Shown one piece after another: positions 24,188-36,142 of a stretch of 64,000 bases of DNA (its first letter is position 1; each line of letters begins with the position of its first letter). This DNA comes from Strigamia acuminata. Lineage: Eukaryota > Arthropoda > Chilopoda > Geophilomorpha > Linotaeniidae. The DNA lies in assembly GCA_949358305.1 (NCBI GenBank), contig OX442314.1:16299060-16363059 (forward strand). The letters run 5' to 3'. The position numbers and the translations under genes were made by a program. The notes beneath the pieces were generated by a model. It searched no databases. It saw only the letters and a program-made list of their open reading frames with translations, and was not told where the DNA came from.

Positions 24188-24518
24188 GTGATTTAACAAA
24201 ATTCGATAAAAAGTCTGTGATAAACGCTATATTTTTTCGATATAATTCGATGTTATTCTTACATATTTATAAGAAAGATTTGTTGATTTTTAAGTTTCGT
24301 CTAGTTTTCTAAACTTTTTACTGTGAATTTTTAATATTGATGAAGTTTTACGGAAAATCTAGCAGAATGATTATTAAAATTGTTTTTAAATAAATTTATA
24401 TTCTTCTTTTGCGACGAGTAAATCTTATCAATCGAGGACTTTATATTTATCTGTTGTACGATAATAAGTTTTAGATTTAAAGGCAAGTCATAAGTGCCAA
24501 TGATAAACACTAGAAGAA
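24188..24518. other. Spacer ZFYVE26 - GMC1
   Basis: This is the probable 3' untranslated region of ZFYVE26 followed by the upstream region of the first GMC gene. It is AT-rich with no supported ORF. Confidence 0.4.
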
Positions 24519-26907
24519 ATGTCGTACAGCCTAGTAAGAGCTTTAATACTACCACTACAATTATTGCTAGTGGGAGGAGAAAATATTTGGAACCCCAGCC
24601 ACAATTATGACTTCATAGTAGGCAAGTGAAATAGTTAAAGCAGAATTTCAATTTAAAATTAAATATCCATTTTTTTAAAAATTGTAGTTGGCGCAGGGGC
24701 AGCTGGTGCTGCAATAACTGCTCGCTTGTCGGAGAAAGAAAAATTCCAAGTTCTACTGCTCGAAGCCGGCGGAGAGCCGCCATTTTTTGTACAAATTCCA
24801 TATTTAGCTATGGGGCCTTTCGGAGGCGAACACGACTGGTCATATGTTTCTGAAAAACAAGAGTTTTCTTGTTTTGCATTCAAAGATAATGTGAAAATAT
24901 AATATGCAGTTTTTTTTAAAAATTTTATTATATTATTTTGTTATTTAACAAATTTAATAGAAATGGGTTATTCCACGAGGCAAAGGACTCGGGGGATCGA
25001 CTCTTATTAATGGCTTGGTTTTCACTAGAGGGAATAAAAATGATTACGATCATTGGCACAGTCTTGGTAATGATGGTTGGAGCTTCAATGACTTATTGCC
25101 GTATTTTAAGAAACTAGAAGATTATCAGGTACCATTGAAACCGGAAGATGGTGAGAAAAGAACTTGGAATTTTAAAAGAAATCAAAAAATAATTAAATTC
25201 GTTTGTCGTTTCAGAAATTTATCACAATAAAGGTGGTCCACTGCCAGCTTCTGTTGCAGAATATAAAACACCTTTGCAACAAGTAATTTTTGAAGCGTTT
25301 AAAGAATCAGGGTATTCTCTCCAAGATTATAATGGACAAAGCCAAACAGGTATGTCAGAATCCACTCATTTGTAGACATCAATGCGATTCATTTGTTAAG
25401 GTTATTTCAATAACATTGCAATCGTGAGAAACGGTTCGAGGTGCAGTGCATACACCGCTTATTTGGAACCAAATCGAAAGCGAACCAATTTAGACATAGT
25501 TACGAATGCTTTAGTCACGAAAGTATTTATTCCTTAAATTTAGGTAATACTTGAGATTGCTTAGTTGGGTTTATTGAATAGGTGAAATTTGATGACAAAA
25601 ACAAAGCCGTGGGTGTGTTTTTTGAGAAAAACGACGATACATATTTTGTGCCTGCCCGAAAAGAAGTAATTTTATCAGCTGGCAGCAATAATTCTCCGCA
25701 TCTTTTAATGTTATCGGGAATCGGGCCAAAGGAAATGTTGGAAAAATTTAAAGTAAATGCAGATACAGTGCTTTATACTTTTAACATTTCTAATAAAGCA
25801 GTATTTCGTAGATTAAAGTTGTGTCAGACAGTCCTGGAGTTGGTGAAAATCTTCAGGATCACGCTACTGTTGCTGGAATGGTTTTTGTTTTTGACGAGCC
25901 GAATGGTTTTGACTTTATATCCGATGTGCACCAGAACTCATTTGAATTATGGCACTCGAAAAAGCAAGGTACCGTAATTGTAACTGCAGATTGAAAAGTA
26001 TAAGCGAATTAAATTTAAAAAAAGCATTTTAGGCGTGTTGACTGTTCCAATCCGCAGTGAAGCAATTAGTTTTTTGAAAACCAAATATGCACCTGCAGAT
26101 AAAGATTGGCCAGATTTTGAACTTCAGTTTTCTCAACCACCAGTGGTGCCGCCAAATCTGAAAAACGTTTGATATGTTTTCAATCGTCGCCACAAACAGA
26201 TTTAGAATATGTTTCTTTTATTCGTTAGGAGTACATAAAAACATTTATCACGCACCACAGTAGTAGAACGATGGTCCTACTTCCAATTCTCATGAGACCT
26301 AAGAGCGTGGGTTATGCTCGATTACAAAGTGGTGATCCTCATGTGCCACTCGCATTTCAACCAAATTATTTGAAAAACGAAGATGACGTCAACGTATTAC
26401 TGGAAGGTTGGTTTGACAATATCAAATTTTTTTTTTTTTTTTTTATAATGTTCAATAATTTCTAAGTGGTGAAGATTGCTATTAATGTAACGAAGACTGA
26501 ACCGTTTGTTAAATTGGGCACAAAATGGCACGGATACGTAATTCCCGGATGTAAAATGTACGAGGAATTGTCAGACGAGTATTTAAAGTGCTACATTCGG
26601 CATTACACGTACGGGTTATTTCATCAATCCGGCACGTGCAAAATGGGACCAAAAACTGATCGTTTAGCTGTGGTTGATTCAAAACTTAGGTTTGTGTTGA
26701 CATTTCATAGGAGTAAATGTTATTTGAAAAATCTTATTATGATTATTTTCTTGTAGGGTTTATGGGGTTAAAGGGCTTCGCGTAGCCGATGCATCAATTT
26801 GTCCAACTGTTATAACTGGCCATACGATGGTGCCTTCAATTATGATAGGTGAAAAGACAGCTGATATGATATTGGAAGAGTGGGACAATCATCATGATGA
26901 ATTTTAG
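24519..26907 (+). CDS. Secreted GMC oxidoreductase 1
   Basis: This is a FAD-dependent glucose-methanol-choline family oxidoreductase of the arthropod glucose-dehydrogenase-like type, probably exported (signal-like [11 protein letters not shown]). Its substrate cannot be told from sequence. About ten exons are spliced: the FAD-binding Rossmann motif VGAGAAGAA after intron 1; LLLEAGGEP; the GMC signature [16 protein letters not shown]; the second signature [18 protein letters not shown]; and at the C-terminal end [10 protein letters not shown] and [13 protein letters not shown] with the two active-site histidines. Unlike its three neighbours it keeps the canonical GTC loop. Intron 1 starts with GC (24622) instead of GT, in a good AG|GCAAGT context. 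It is the most divergent member of the array. Confidence 0.88.
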
Positions 26908-27683
26908 TAAAAATTGATTATCTACAGTAAAATTATGAATATAATTTGTATTATACTGTACTAATGGGCGGATACAGAGGAGAGAATGTGGAGGATGGGC
27001 TTTTCTTAAACCGCAGAAAATTATTTAAAAATTTAAATAAAATTGTCTTTGAATTGAAAAAAACGTTCTTAATATTCAAAAATGGTTCTGTTGTTGCTGT
27101 TAATTAGTAATTAATAGCAATGACAGATTAATATGTAAATATATACATTTTTAATACGTTAATAGATGATTACACAACTTATTATAAATTTGGATAGAAT
27201 AAATTTAAATATGAATTTAAGAAAAAAAATTTATTTCAAGGTCGAAATCAAATAGCTTCAATAAAACACAAACAAAACTTAACCTTGTGCAGAAAGATAA
27301 AATAAAAACGGCTGGTCGTTATGTTTAAAAAAATATATTAATAAGAAAAAAGTTTCGCAGGAGAAGCCGACCTCAATTCACAGATGAGGTGGGTCTTACG
27401 ATTCAGCCACATATAATTTTTGTTTGCTTTGAACAGTGATTGGAAAATTATTTCTCACAATATATCATTTTCTTTTGAAATAAATATCTCGAAAACGAAA
27501 AACAAAAAAAAAATCGACGATAAGATTTAGTTTTATCAATTTTATTAAACTTTAACTACCAGTCCTCTACCAGGCACCAACCTGTATTAAAGGTAATATC
27601 CTCAGGCTAATATTTTGATAAATTGTCCTTTAAAAATTCGTGGCTTTGCAGGCACATTCTCACTTTTGTTTACTCATTTCACG
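26908..27683. other. Spacer GMC1 - GMC2
   Basis: This is AT-rich noncoding DNA. A TTTGCAG acceptor-like site at about 27645-27651 lies just upstream of the GMC2 ATG and may end an intron in the 5' untranslated region. No ORF is supported. Confidence 0.4.
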
Positions 27684-30367
27684 ATGCAGTTGTACTTTTG
27701 CATATTCTCATTGCTACTGGTCTTAAGCGAATTCGAGTTATCATTTGCTATTAATACATTCGGTAAAGATAAGAATTACGATTTCATCGTTGGTAAGCAT
27801 AATATCAATACTATTAAGCAGAATATTGATTACAGACAAAAATTAATTAATTTTTCAGTCGGTGCCGGTGCTTCAGGAGGAGCTTTGGCCTCGCGCTTAT
27901 CCGAAGATAAAAACTACAATGTTTTACTATTGGAAGCAGGAGGGGAACCGCAATTTTTAAATAATATTCCTTATTTTGCACCTGGTCCTTTTGGAGGGGA
28001 ATTGGACTGGAATTACCAAACTGAACCACAAAAACACGCGTGTTTGGCATTGGTAAATGAAAGCTGTCCTTGGGCACGAGGCAAGGGCCTGGGAGGATCA
28101 ACATTGATCAATGCTTTAGTTTATAATCGAGCTGATCCGAGTGATTATGACAATTGGGCGCGATTAGGAAATGATGGATGGAGTTACGACGATGTTTTAC
28201 CGTATTTCAAAAAATTGGAAGATTTTAAAGGCTTTGTGGATAAATTCAATGGTTTGTTTTACTTTTTATCATAAGGGGTTTCAAAAATGATACGCTGAAG
28301 ACGCTGAAGTGATTATGATGATTATTCTGCTGAAGCGATTGTCATGTGTGGGCCAATCGCATGAACAATCGCTTCAGCACTTCAGCGCTTGTATAATCGT
28401 CTGAAAAGGAGTTGTTAGTGCTGAAAAAGAAAGTTTGTTGTAAATTATTAAATAAATAAAAATAAATAATCAATTTAATTTAACAAAAACAAATAAATAA
28501 TAACAAAATTAAAATTAATTTAATTTAAATTAAAAAAAAGTATAAATAAAAGTCATGCAACATGCAAAATAATTACTTGGACCTGATGTGGGTTCTCAAT
28601 AATGCAGTGATTGTGATTATTGGAACAATCACTTCAGCGTTTTCAGCATGTCATTTATGACACCCCTTATTGTAGTGTTTCCTTGTAACAATTGCAGAAC
28701 AATATCACGGTTTTGGTGGACCAATGCCTGCGGCGAGGCCACCTTTTGAGACCGAGTTAGCTCGAGACATAATTGAAGCAGGGAAAGAATTGGGTTATTC
28801 AGAAGTCGATTACAACGGTCAAGCAATTAGAGGTTGGAGAAATTTTTTTTCTTTACTCTATTTTTTTGTTTTTTGTTTTTTGTTTTTTGTTTTTAGGTTT
28901 TTCCAATTATATGTTTATTTTAAAAAATGGAACTAGGCATTCAGTATACGAGGGGTACATAAAAGAAGCAAGAAGCAGAACAAATTTAGAAATATTAACT
29001 GGTGCATTAGTGGAAAAAGTAAATAAGAGCGCAACATTATTTTATTTTAATTTAATTTTTAATTTTTTAATTTAATCTTTAAAACAGATTGAATTTAATG
29101 ATAAAACAGCAGTTAGTGTTATTTTTCAACGCGATGGAAAAATGTGGCGTGTAAAAGCTAAAAGAGAAATTATTTTGTCTGCCGGTGCTCTCGGTACGCC
29201 GCAAATTCTTATGAGGTCCGGAATAGGTCCTAGAGACACGCTCGCGAAATACGAGGTACCATTAAGAGGCACATGATGTCATTAAATAAGATTTTTATCA
29301 AATTCTACTCTTTTGGTATAGATTCCAGAGGTTCAACATTTACCCGGTGTTGGTCAGAATCTTCAAGATCATGCAGGTGTTATCGGTTTTACAATGACAT
29401 TAAATGAAGATGTTGGATTTAAATTGATGAAAGACGTCAATGCTGCTAACTTTGAACAATGGGAACGTAAACGAGAAGGACCTTTAACCGTACCAATTGG
29501 TGGAGAAGCAATTGCGTTTGTCGACACTGAGTATTCGGACAAAACAAAAAATCCACCTGATTTAGAGCTGGTGTTTAATCAAAACCCGTTACTGGCTAAC
29601 ATCAAAAAGGTTTTGAAATATTTTATCTTGAAAATCAATGAATGAAAACTAATTTAAATGTTTTACAGGAATATAATTTTAAAATAACTCCCGCTGATGG
29701 TCAGAATCATTTGTACGTGACATTAATTTTATTACGACCTAAAAGTGTAGGCTACATGACGATTCAAGGCAAAACTGTGCACGATACGCCATTATTTCAG
29801 CCCAATTATTTATCTGATAAAGATGATGTTAAGAGATTGGTTTCCGGTAAACATGCATGACAAAATAATTTGGATAAAATAATTTAATAGAAAATTGTTT
29901 CAGGAGTTAAAATGTTTTTAAATTTGACTAAGACAAAAACATTCCAAAAGTATGAGGCATTTTGGGACCACAATACGCCGGTGAAAGGTTGTGAACAGTT
30001 TGAATTTTTTTCTGATGACTACTTTGCTTGCTACATCGGATATTACTCGATTGGATTTTTCCACCAATGCTGTACTACTAAAATGGGCTCTAAGGATGAT
30101 GTCATGGCGGTAGTTGATTCTAAACTTAGGTAATTTGATAATTTGATGGTTTAAATATAAAACTTTATCAATTTTAATTCATAATTTAATTTAATTTAAT
30201 TTACTTTAATTTTAAGGATTCATGGAGTTAATAATTTGCGGGTTGTTGACATGTCTATACCGCCAAGTATTCCATCTGGCCATACGATGATTCCTTCCAT
30301 AATGATAGGAGAAAAAGCTGCCGATTTGATTAAGAAATATTGGGAGCAACATCACGACGAATTATAG
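27684..30367 (+). CDS. Secreted GMC oxidoreductase 2
   Basis: The start is the ATG at 27684, giving a strong signal peptide ([13 protein letters not shown]). The exon plan matches GMC3 and GMC4: DFIV split at intron 1, [42 protein letters not shown], then [17 protein letters not shown], the second signature [18 protein letters not shown], and C-terminal HQCCTTKMG and [18 protein letters not shown]. Both catalytic histidines are kept, but GTC of the usual HxxGTC loop is CTT, next to a second cysteine. In the second GMC signature a leucine is replaced by arginine (LMRSG). A 398-bp inverted-repeat element lies in the intron after the second coding exon. It is a FAD enzyme of unknown substrate, probably acting outside the cell. 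Confidence 0.88.
28272..28669. mobile_element. 398-bp MITE in a GMC2 intron
   Basis: Terminal inverted repeats of 43 bp (28272-28314 and 28627-28669) match at 38 of 43 positions and begin TAAGGGGT. TA at both outer ends fits TA-target insertion. The inner GCTGAAG words repeat in both orientations, and the middle is AT-rich and noncoding. It is a non-autonomous DNA transposon within the intron and is not present at this site in the sister genes. Confidence 0.75.
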
Positions 30368-30670
30368 TGAAAATTCTTCTAGCGCTCGTCTAGAATACAT
30401 ATCTTGATAACGCACATTTGTTTTAAATACGTTTAATGAATTTTTGAAGCCTGTTTTTTAGATTAAATGATTAAATCTTCGCTAAATGTTTAAGACATTT
30501 TTTCTGATAAATCTAGTCATTGGCTATCGTCCAAAACAAGTAAACCTTGCTCTGTAATCTTTGAAACTATTCGAAAAAAGAAACCAAGCTAAGCAAATGA
30601 AAATATCGTAAATCATAAATTATAAAATCATAAACCACTTGCAGTTAAGAGTCTTTAAGGTCTTTAAAAT
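30368..30670. other. Spacer GMC2 - GMC3
   Basis: About 300 bp of AT-rich DNA with no ORF. It must hold the polyadenylation site of GMC2 and the promoter of GMC3. Confidence 0.4.
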
Positions 30671-32910
30671 ATGCTCATATTTTATCTCAACCTTTTCTTT
30701 CTGCTGCTTAACGATATACAGGCATCAATCTCTATCCAGAAATGGAATAAAGACAAGACATATGATTTTATTGTTGGTAAGTTTAAATAAATAAATTAAT
30801 AAATAAAACAAAAAACAAAAACCTCTTTTTCACAGTTGGTGCTGGCACATCTGGAGGAACTTTAGCCTCGCGTTTATCGGAGAACAGAAATGACAACGTT
30901 TTGTTACTGGAAGCAGGAGGCGAACCACAGTTTTTGAATACAATTCCTTACTTTGCCAATGGTCCTTATGGTGGTGATTTAGACTGGAATTACCAGACTG
31001 ACTCACAAAAAAGCGCTTGCTTGGCATTGATAAATGAAAAGTGGGCTGGTCATCGAGGCAAAGGATTAGGAGGGTCAACACTTATCAATGGTTTAGTCTA
31101 TAGTCGGGGCGATCCGAACGATTACGATAATTGGAAACAGTTGGGAAATGAGGGATGGAGTTTCGAAGACGTTTTACCTTATTTTAAGAAATTGGAAGAT
31201 TATAAAGGATTTGTTAATAACGACACGGGCAAGAAATTAAGATTTTTTTAAAAAATTATTTAATTATTAGTGTTTTCAATGTTTCAGAAGAATATCATGG
31301 TTTTGGTGGTCCCATGTATACAGCGAAGCCGCCTTTTCAAACCGAACTGGCTCGGGTTATAATTGAAGGGGGACAAGAGTTAGGCTATTCTGAAGTTGAT
31401 TACAATGCCAAGACAACTAAAGGTAGAAAGAAAAAAGAAAATAACCGTTTGTTTCAATGCAACGTTTATTTAGGTTTTGCAAATCCTGTGTTTACTCTAA
31501 GAAATGGAACTAGATGGTCAGTATATGAAGGATATATAAAAAAAGCGAGAAATAGAGCAAATTTAGAGATATTAACCGGCGCATTAGTGGAAAAGGTAGT
31601 TTTTGAAAATAACTTTCCAAAATATTTTCTAAAATTTGTTCTTAAGGTTGAATTTGATGGTAACACTGCTGTTGGTGTTATATTTTTACGAGATGGACAG
31701 AAGTGGAGTGCAAAAGCAGAAAAAGAAATTATATTGTCAGCTGGAGCTTTGAATTCACCTAAAATTCTTATGTTGTCCGGTATAGGTCCGAAAGAAACAC
31801 TCATCAAATACGATGTAATAAAATTTCCACAAAATTAATTGTAGGCCTACCTATTTGATAAATTTTATAATTTTTTTGTAAAGATTCCAATAATCAAACA
31901 TTTACCTGGTGTCGGTCAGAATTTGCAAGATCACGTTGTCGCCATAAACGCTAAAATGACACTGAAAGGAGATGTTGGATTTAAATTTTACAAAGACGTT
32001 GATGCAGCTAACTTTGAAAAGTGGGAACAAAAACGAGAAGGACCACTAACAGTTCCATTTGGAAATGAAGGTATCGCTTTTATCGACAGTGAATATTCAG
32101 ACAAAGCTAAAAATTGGCCCGATTTGGAATTCTTGTTCTTCCAAGTACCATTCAAATATAACAGAAAAGAGGTTTGGCTTAGGAAATGCAAAACGAAAAC
32201 AAAAAAAATTGCAAAAATTAAAATAAAATTTTTTTCAGGGATATGAATTAGAAATAGTTGCGCCAAATGGGAAAAATTTCCTGTTTATACTCTTAATTCT
32301 ATCGAGACCTAAAAGTGTCGGTTACATGTCAATTCAAGATAAAAACGTGCATACTGCACCAACATTTCAGCCAAATTACTTAAGCGAACAAGACGATGTT
32401 GCCAAATTAGTTTCTGGTAAAGACAAGCAATAAACACCTGAATACATCAAAATTGATAAAATCAAACGTTTCAGCAATTAAAATATTCCGTAATTTGACC
32501 GAAACTAAAGCATTCCAAAAATACGATGCATTTTGGGACCACGATACACCCACGAAGAGTTGTGAACAATTTACATTTTTATCTGATGAATATTTACAGT
32601 GCGATATTAGATACAACTCTATAGGCTTATTTCATCAATGTTGTACAGCTAAAATGGGTCCAAATACAGATGATATGGCGGTAGTTGATTCTAAGCTTCG
32701 GTAACAAATATTTATTTCAATACGCTTGATAAATTCAAGTCATTTATTTGTTATTTCAGAGTCTATGGAGTTAAGAACTTACGCGTAGTTGATATGTCTA
32801 TACCCCCAAAACTCCCATCGGGACATACTATGATACCGTCTATAATGATAGGAGAAAAAGCAGCGGATTTGATTAAGAAATATTGGATGAAAAAATGCAA
32901 ATGCAAATAA
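30671..32910 (+). CDS. Secreted GMC oxidoreductase 3
   Basis: This is the third tandem GMC gene, very similar to GMC2 and GMC4. It has a signal peptide at the ATG 30671 ([13 protein letters not shown]), the FAD motif [32 protein letters not shown], the second signature [18 protein letters not shown], and [11 protein letters not shown]. The end carries [10 protein letters not shown] and [18 protein letters not shown]. As in GMC2 and GMC4, the canonical HxxGTC loop is altered to HQCCTA while both histidines remain. The C-terminus is short and lysine/cysteine-rich (KKCKCK), unlike the HHDEL ends of its neighbours. Introns sit at the same positions as in the other copies, supporting tandem duplication of a spliced gene. 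The substrate is unknown. Confidence 0.88.
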
Positions 32911-33354
32911 AACGCCTCACATAAGTAAATATTTTAGGATCAAGTTGGATGCTTCTCTGCAATACACTAAAGTTGCTTTGGCTATTTTTGTTTATACAAT
33001 CATTTAAATATTTACACACCGGTATTTATAGTTTACATAATTAATTTTTCCATGACCTTCATATAATTTATACATTTGTATAATTTATATATTTATACAA
33101 ATTTATGTAATGTAAATATCGATATTTATTTGAAATTAAAATTAAAATGCAATTGTTTACTTGCATAAGAATGAGAATACGACATCAAAAAATTTGCTTT
33201 CTTTTTATTCACACTAAAATATTATTACTATCAGAGGATTGTTGTGGATTGCAATCTCGCCTGGGGCGGTAGAATATCTGGGGCTCGACCTTGATTGTGG
33301 TGTAGAGATTGCGATAGATGTCATAGACTCACTTCTGCTTGTTGCCAATGCAAG
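32911..33354. other. Spacer GMC3 - GMC4
   Basis: This is noncoding. The part at 33230-33350 is less AT-rich and contains two related words (GATTGCAATCTCG and AGATTGCGATAG) in a loose inverted or direct arrangement. It is probably 5' untranslated or promoter sequence of GMC4. Confidence 0.35.
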
Positions 33355-35608
33355 ATGCTTTTACTTTATTTTAATGTTTGTGTTTTGCTGCTCAACTGCT
33401 TAAAGGGTTCAGTCGCTGTTCAAAAATGGAAAAGCAATAAGGAATATGATTTTATAGTTGGTAAGTGCAAATAGAAAAGAAAAATACTGCTAAAAAGTTA
33501 ACTAAATTCAATTACTTTTTCAGTTGGTGCTGGTGCATCCGGAGGACCTTTAGCATCGCGATTATCCGAAGATAAAAACTACAATGTTTTGCTACTGGAA
33601 GCAGGAGGAGAACCGCAGTTTTTCAATACAATTCCTTACTTTGCTCCAGGCCCATTCGGAGGGGACTTGGACTGGAATTACGAAACAGATTCGCAAAAAA
33701 GCGCTTGCTTTGCGTTCAAAAATGAAAAGTGGGCTTGGCCTCGAGGCAAGGGATTAGGGGGTTCGACCCTCATAAATGCTTTAATTTATAATCGGGCTGA
33801 TCCAAACGATTATGACAGTTGGGAAGAGTTAGGAAATGATGGATGGGGATACGATGATGTTTTACCTTATTTTAAAAAATTGGAAGATTTTAAAGGATTT
33901 GTCAACAAGGAAAACGGCAAGACAATAATTTTATGTATTTTTTTAAGTAGTTATTTAATGTTTTAACGTTACAGAAGAATATCATGGGTTTGGTGGTCCC
34001 ATACCTGCAGCACGGCCACCTTTTGAAACCGAATTGGCGCGAGTCATTATGGAAGGAGGGCAAGAATTGGGCTATTCCGAAGTTGATTACAATGCAAAGT
34101 CAATGAAAGGTAAAAATAGAAATAAATTACCGGTAAAAACATTTATTTTAATTTTATTTTAACGTTTTTTTTTTTTAGGGTTTGCAAATCCTGTGTTCAC
34201 TCTAAAAAATGGAACTAGATTCGCAGTATATGACGGATATATAAAAGAAGCGAGAAAAAGAAGAAATTTAGACGTTGTAACTGGTGCCTTAGTGGAAAAA
34301 GTAGCATTATTTTGATATTGGCTTATCAATTACCAAAGGCAAATCTGAAATGTATTCTTTTAGGTTGAATTTGATGGTGATGCTGCTGTTGGTGTCGTGT
34401 TTTTGCATGATGGACAAACGTGGAGTGTAAAAGCAAAAAAAGAAATTATTTTGTCAGCCGGAGCTGTGAATACGCCTAAAATTCTTATGCTCTCCGGTAT
34501 CGGTCCGGAAGAAACACTTAGCAAATATGAAGTAAATAAAACATTAGAAATGTGTCTTAAAAATAACAAAGTTTTGAAATATAGCCTATTTTTTGTGTAG
34601 ATTCCGGTAATCAAGCATTTACCTGGTGTAGGTCAGAATCTGCAAGATCACATCGCTGTTGTAAGCACTCAAATTGGCCTGAATGAAGAAGTAGGATTTA
34701 AATTCACCAAAGACATCGATGCGTCAAATTTTGAAAAATGGGAAGAGAAACGAGAAGGTCCACTAACAGTGCCGCTTGGCGCTGAAGGTATCGCTTTTAT
34801 CGATAGTGAATATTCGGACAAAAGCAAAAATTGGCCAGATTTGGAAATCCTCTTTTTCCAGAAACCATTTCTGCTTAACAGGAAAGAGGTAGTCTATATA
34901 AATATAAAAGAATTTAACTAATCTCATTTTCTAATAGGAACATCAGTTAGAAATGATTGCTCCCATTGGAAAAAATATTTTATTCACTCTCGTAATTGCA
35001 TTAAGACCAAAAAGCGTTGGCTACATTACGATTCAAGGCAAAAGTGTGCACGATTTGCCATCATTTCAACCGCAGTATTTAAGCAATAAAGACGATGTTG
35101 ACACTTTAGTTTCTGGTAAAACGTTTGCTACTAAATTTAAAATAAACCACTTATCGCTAAAATCTAATTTTCAGGTGTTAAAATATTTCTTAATTTGACT
35201 AAAACTAAAGCATTCCAAAAGTATGAAGCATATTGGGACCACGAAAAACCCACAAAGGGTTGCGAACAGTATAAATTCTTATCGGATGAATATTTACAGT
35301 GTGACATTAGACATCACACTATAGGTGTATTTCATCAATGCTGTACAGCTAAAATGGGTCCCGAGAATGACCCGATGGCTGTCGTTGATTCTAAACTGAG
35401 GTAACATAATTGTGTTTTATGACACGAAAAAAATTAAACAAAAATAATTAATTACAGAGTTCATGGAGTTAAGAAGTTGAGAGTAGTCGATATGTCTGTA
35501 ACTCCAAATGTTCCATCGGGCCATACTATGGTTCCTTCGATAATGATAGGAGAAAAAGCGGCTGACATAATTAAAGCGTATTGGGCCGAAAACCACGATG
35601 AATTGTAA
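33355..35608 (+). CDS. Secreted GMC oxidoreductase 4
   Basis: This is the fourth tandem copy. The ATG at 33355 gives a signal peptide ([15 protein letters not shown]), then [20 protein letters not shown] across intron 1, [45 protein letters not shown], and the C-terminal [10 protein letters not shown] and [17 protein letters not shown], ending in HDEL. The HDEL end resembles an ER-retention signal by letters. It is shared with GMC2 in HHDEL form, so retention in the secretory pathway instead of export is possible. The active-site loop is altered as in GMC2 and GMC3. It is a FAD-dependent oxidoreductase of unknown substrate. Confidence 0.88.
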
Positions 35609-36142
35609 TGAGATACAATCAATAATAACAACCTGCAACGGTTTATACAATACTGTTTTAATACAACTTTCACAATTTTTTTGTCATTTATAAAATCGAC
35701 AATTACGTAACACAAAGGTAGAATTAAAATAATTTTTAAAATGGATGTGTTTAAAATCAAATATTTTCACAACACAGAACATATATTCACAAAATAGAAG
35801 CGTTAAATTTACAGACAATAAAAATTACACAAAAAAAAGAAAAGAAAAATAATAACCAATAGGTTTACATAATTTTCTATTCACTGAACCCATAATCCTC
35901 TAATCTAAGGCCACAATTGTGAGGTAAAAAATGGATTCTTGAGCAGAGGCACATAAAGTTTGTAATGCAAAAAAAAAACCGTACCGGAATCGATTTAATA
36001 ATAATAATAATAAACTTGGCATTAAATGGAGGATTTCCAAATTCAGTGACGTTCTGTATAAAAACAAAAATCACAGATAATTACACTAACAAAATTGGCA
36101 AAATTGTAAATACACATCATTATTCATTATTCAAATTAATTT
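35609..36142. other. Convergent spacer GMC4 - ADAM17
   Basis: This holds the 3' untranslated regions of two convergent genes. It contains a short AATAAT microsatellite at about 35997-36013. No gene was seen. Confidence 0.4.

Noticed and set aside
35997..36013. AATAAT run as a regulatory element
   Set aside because: It is an ordinary short microsatellite in a convergent spacer.
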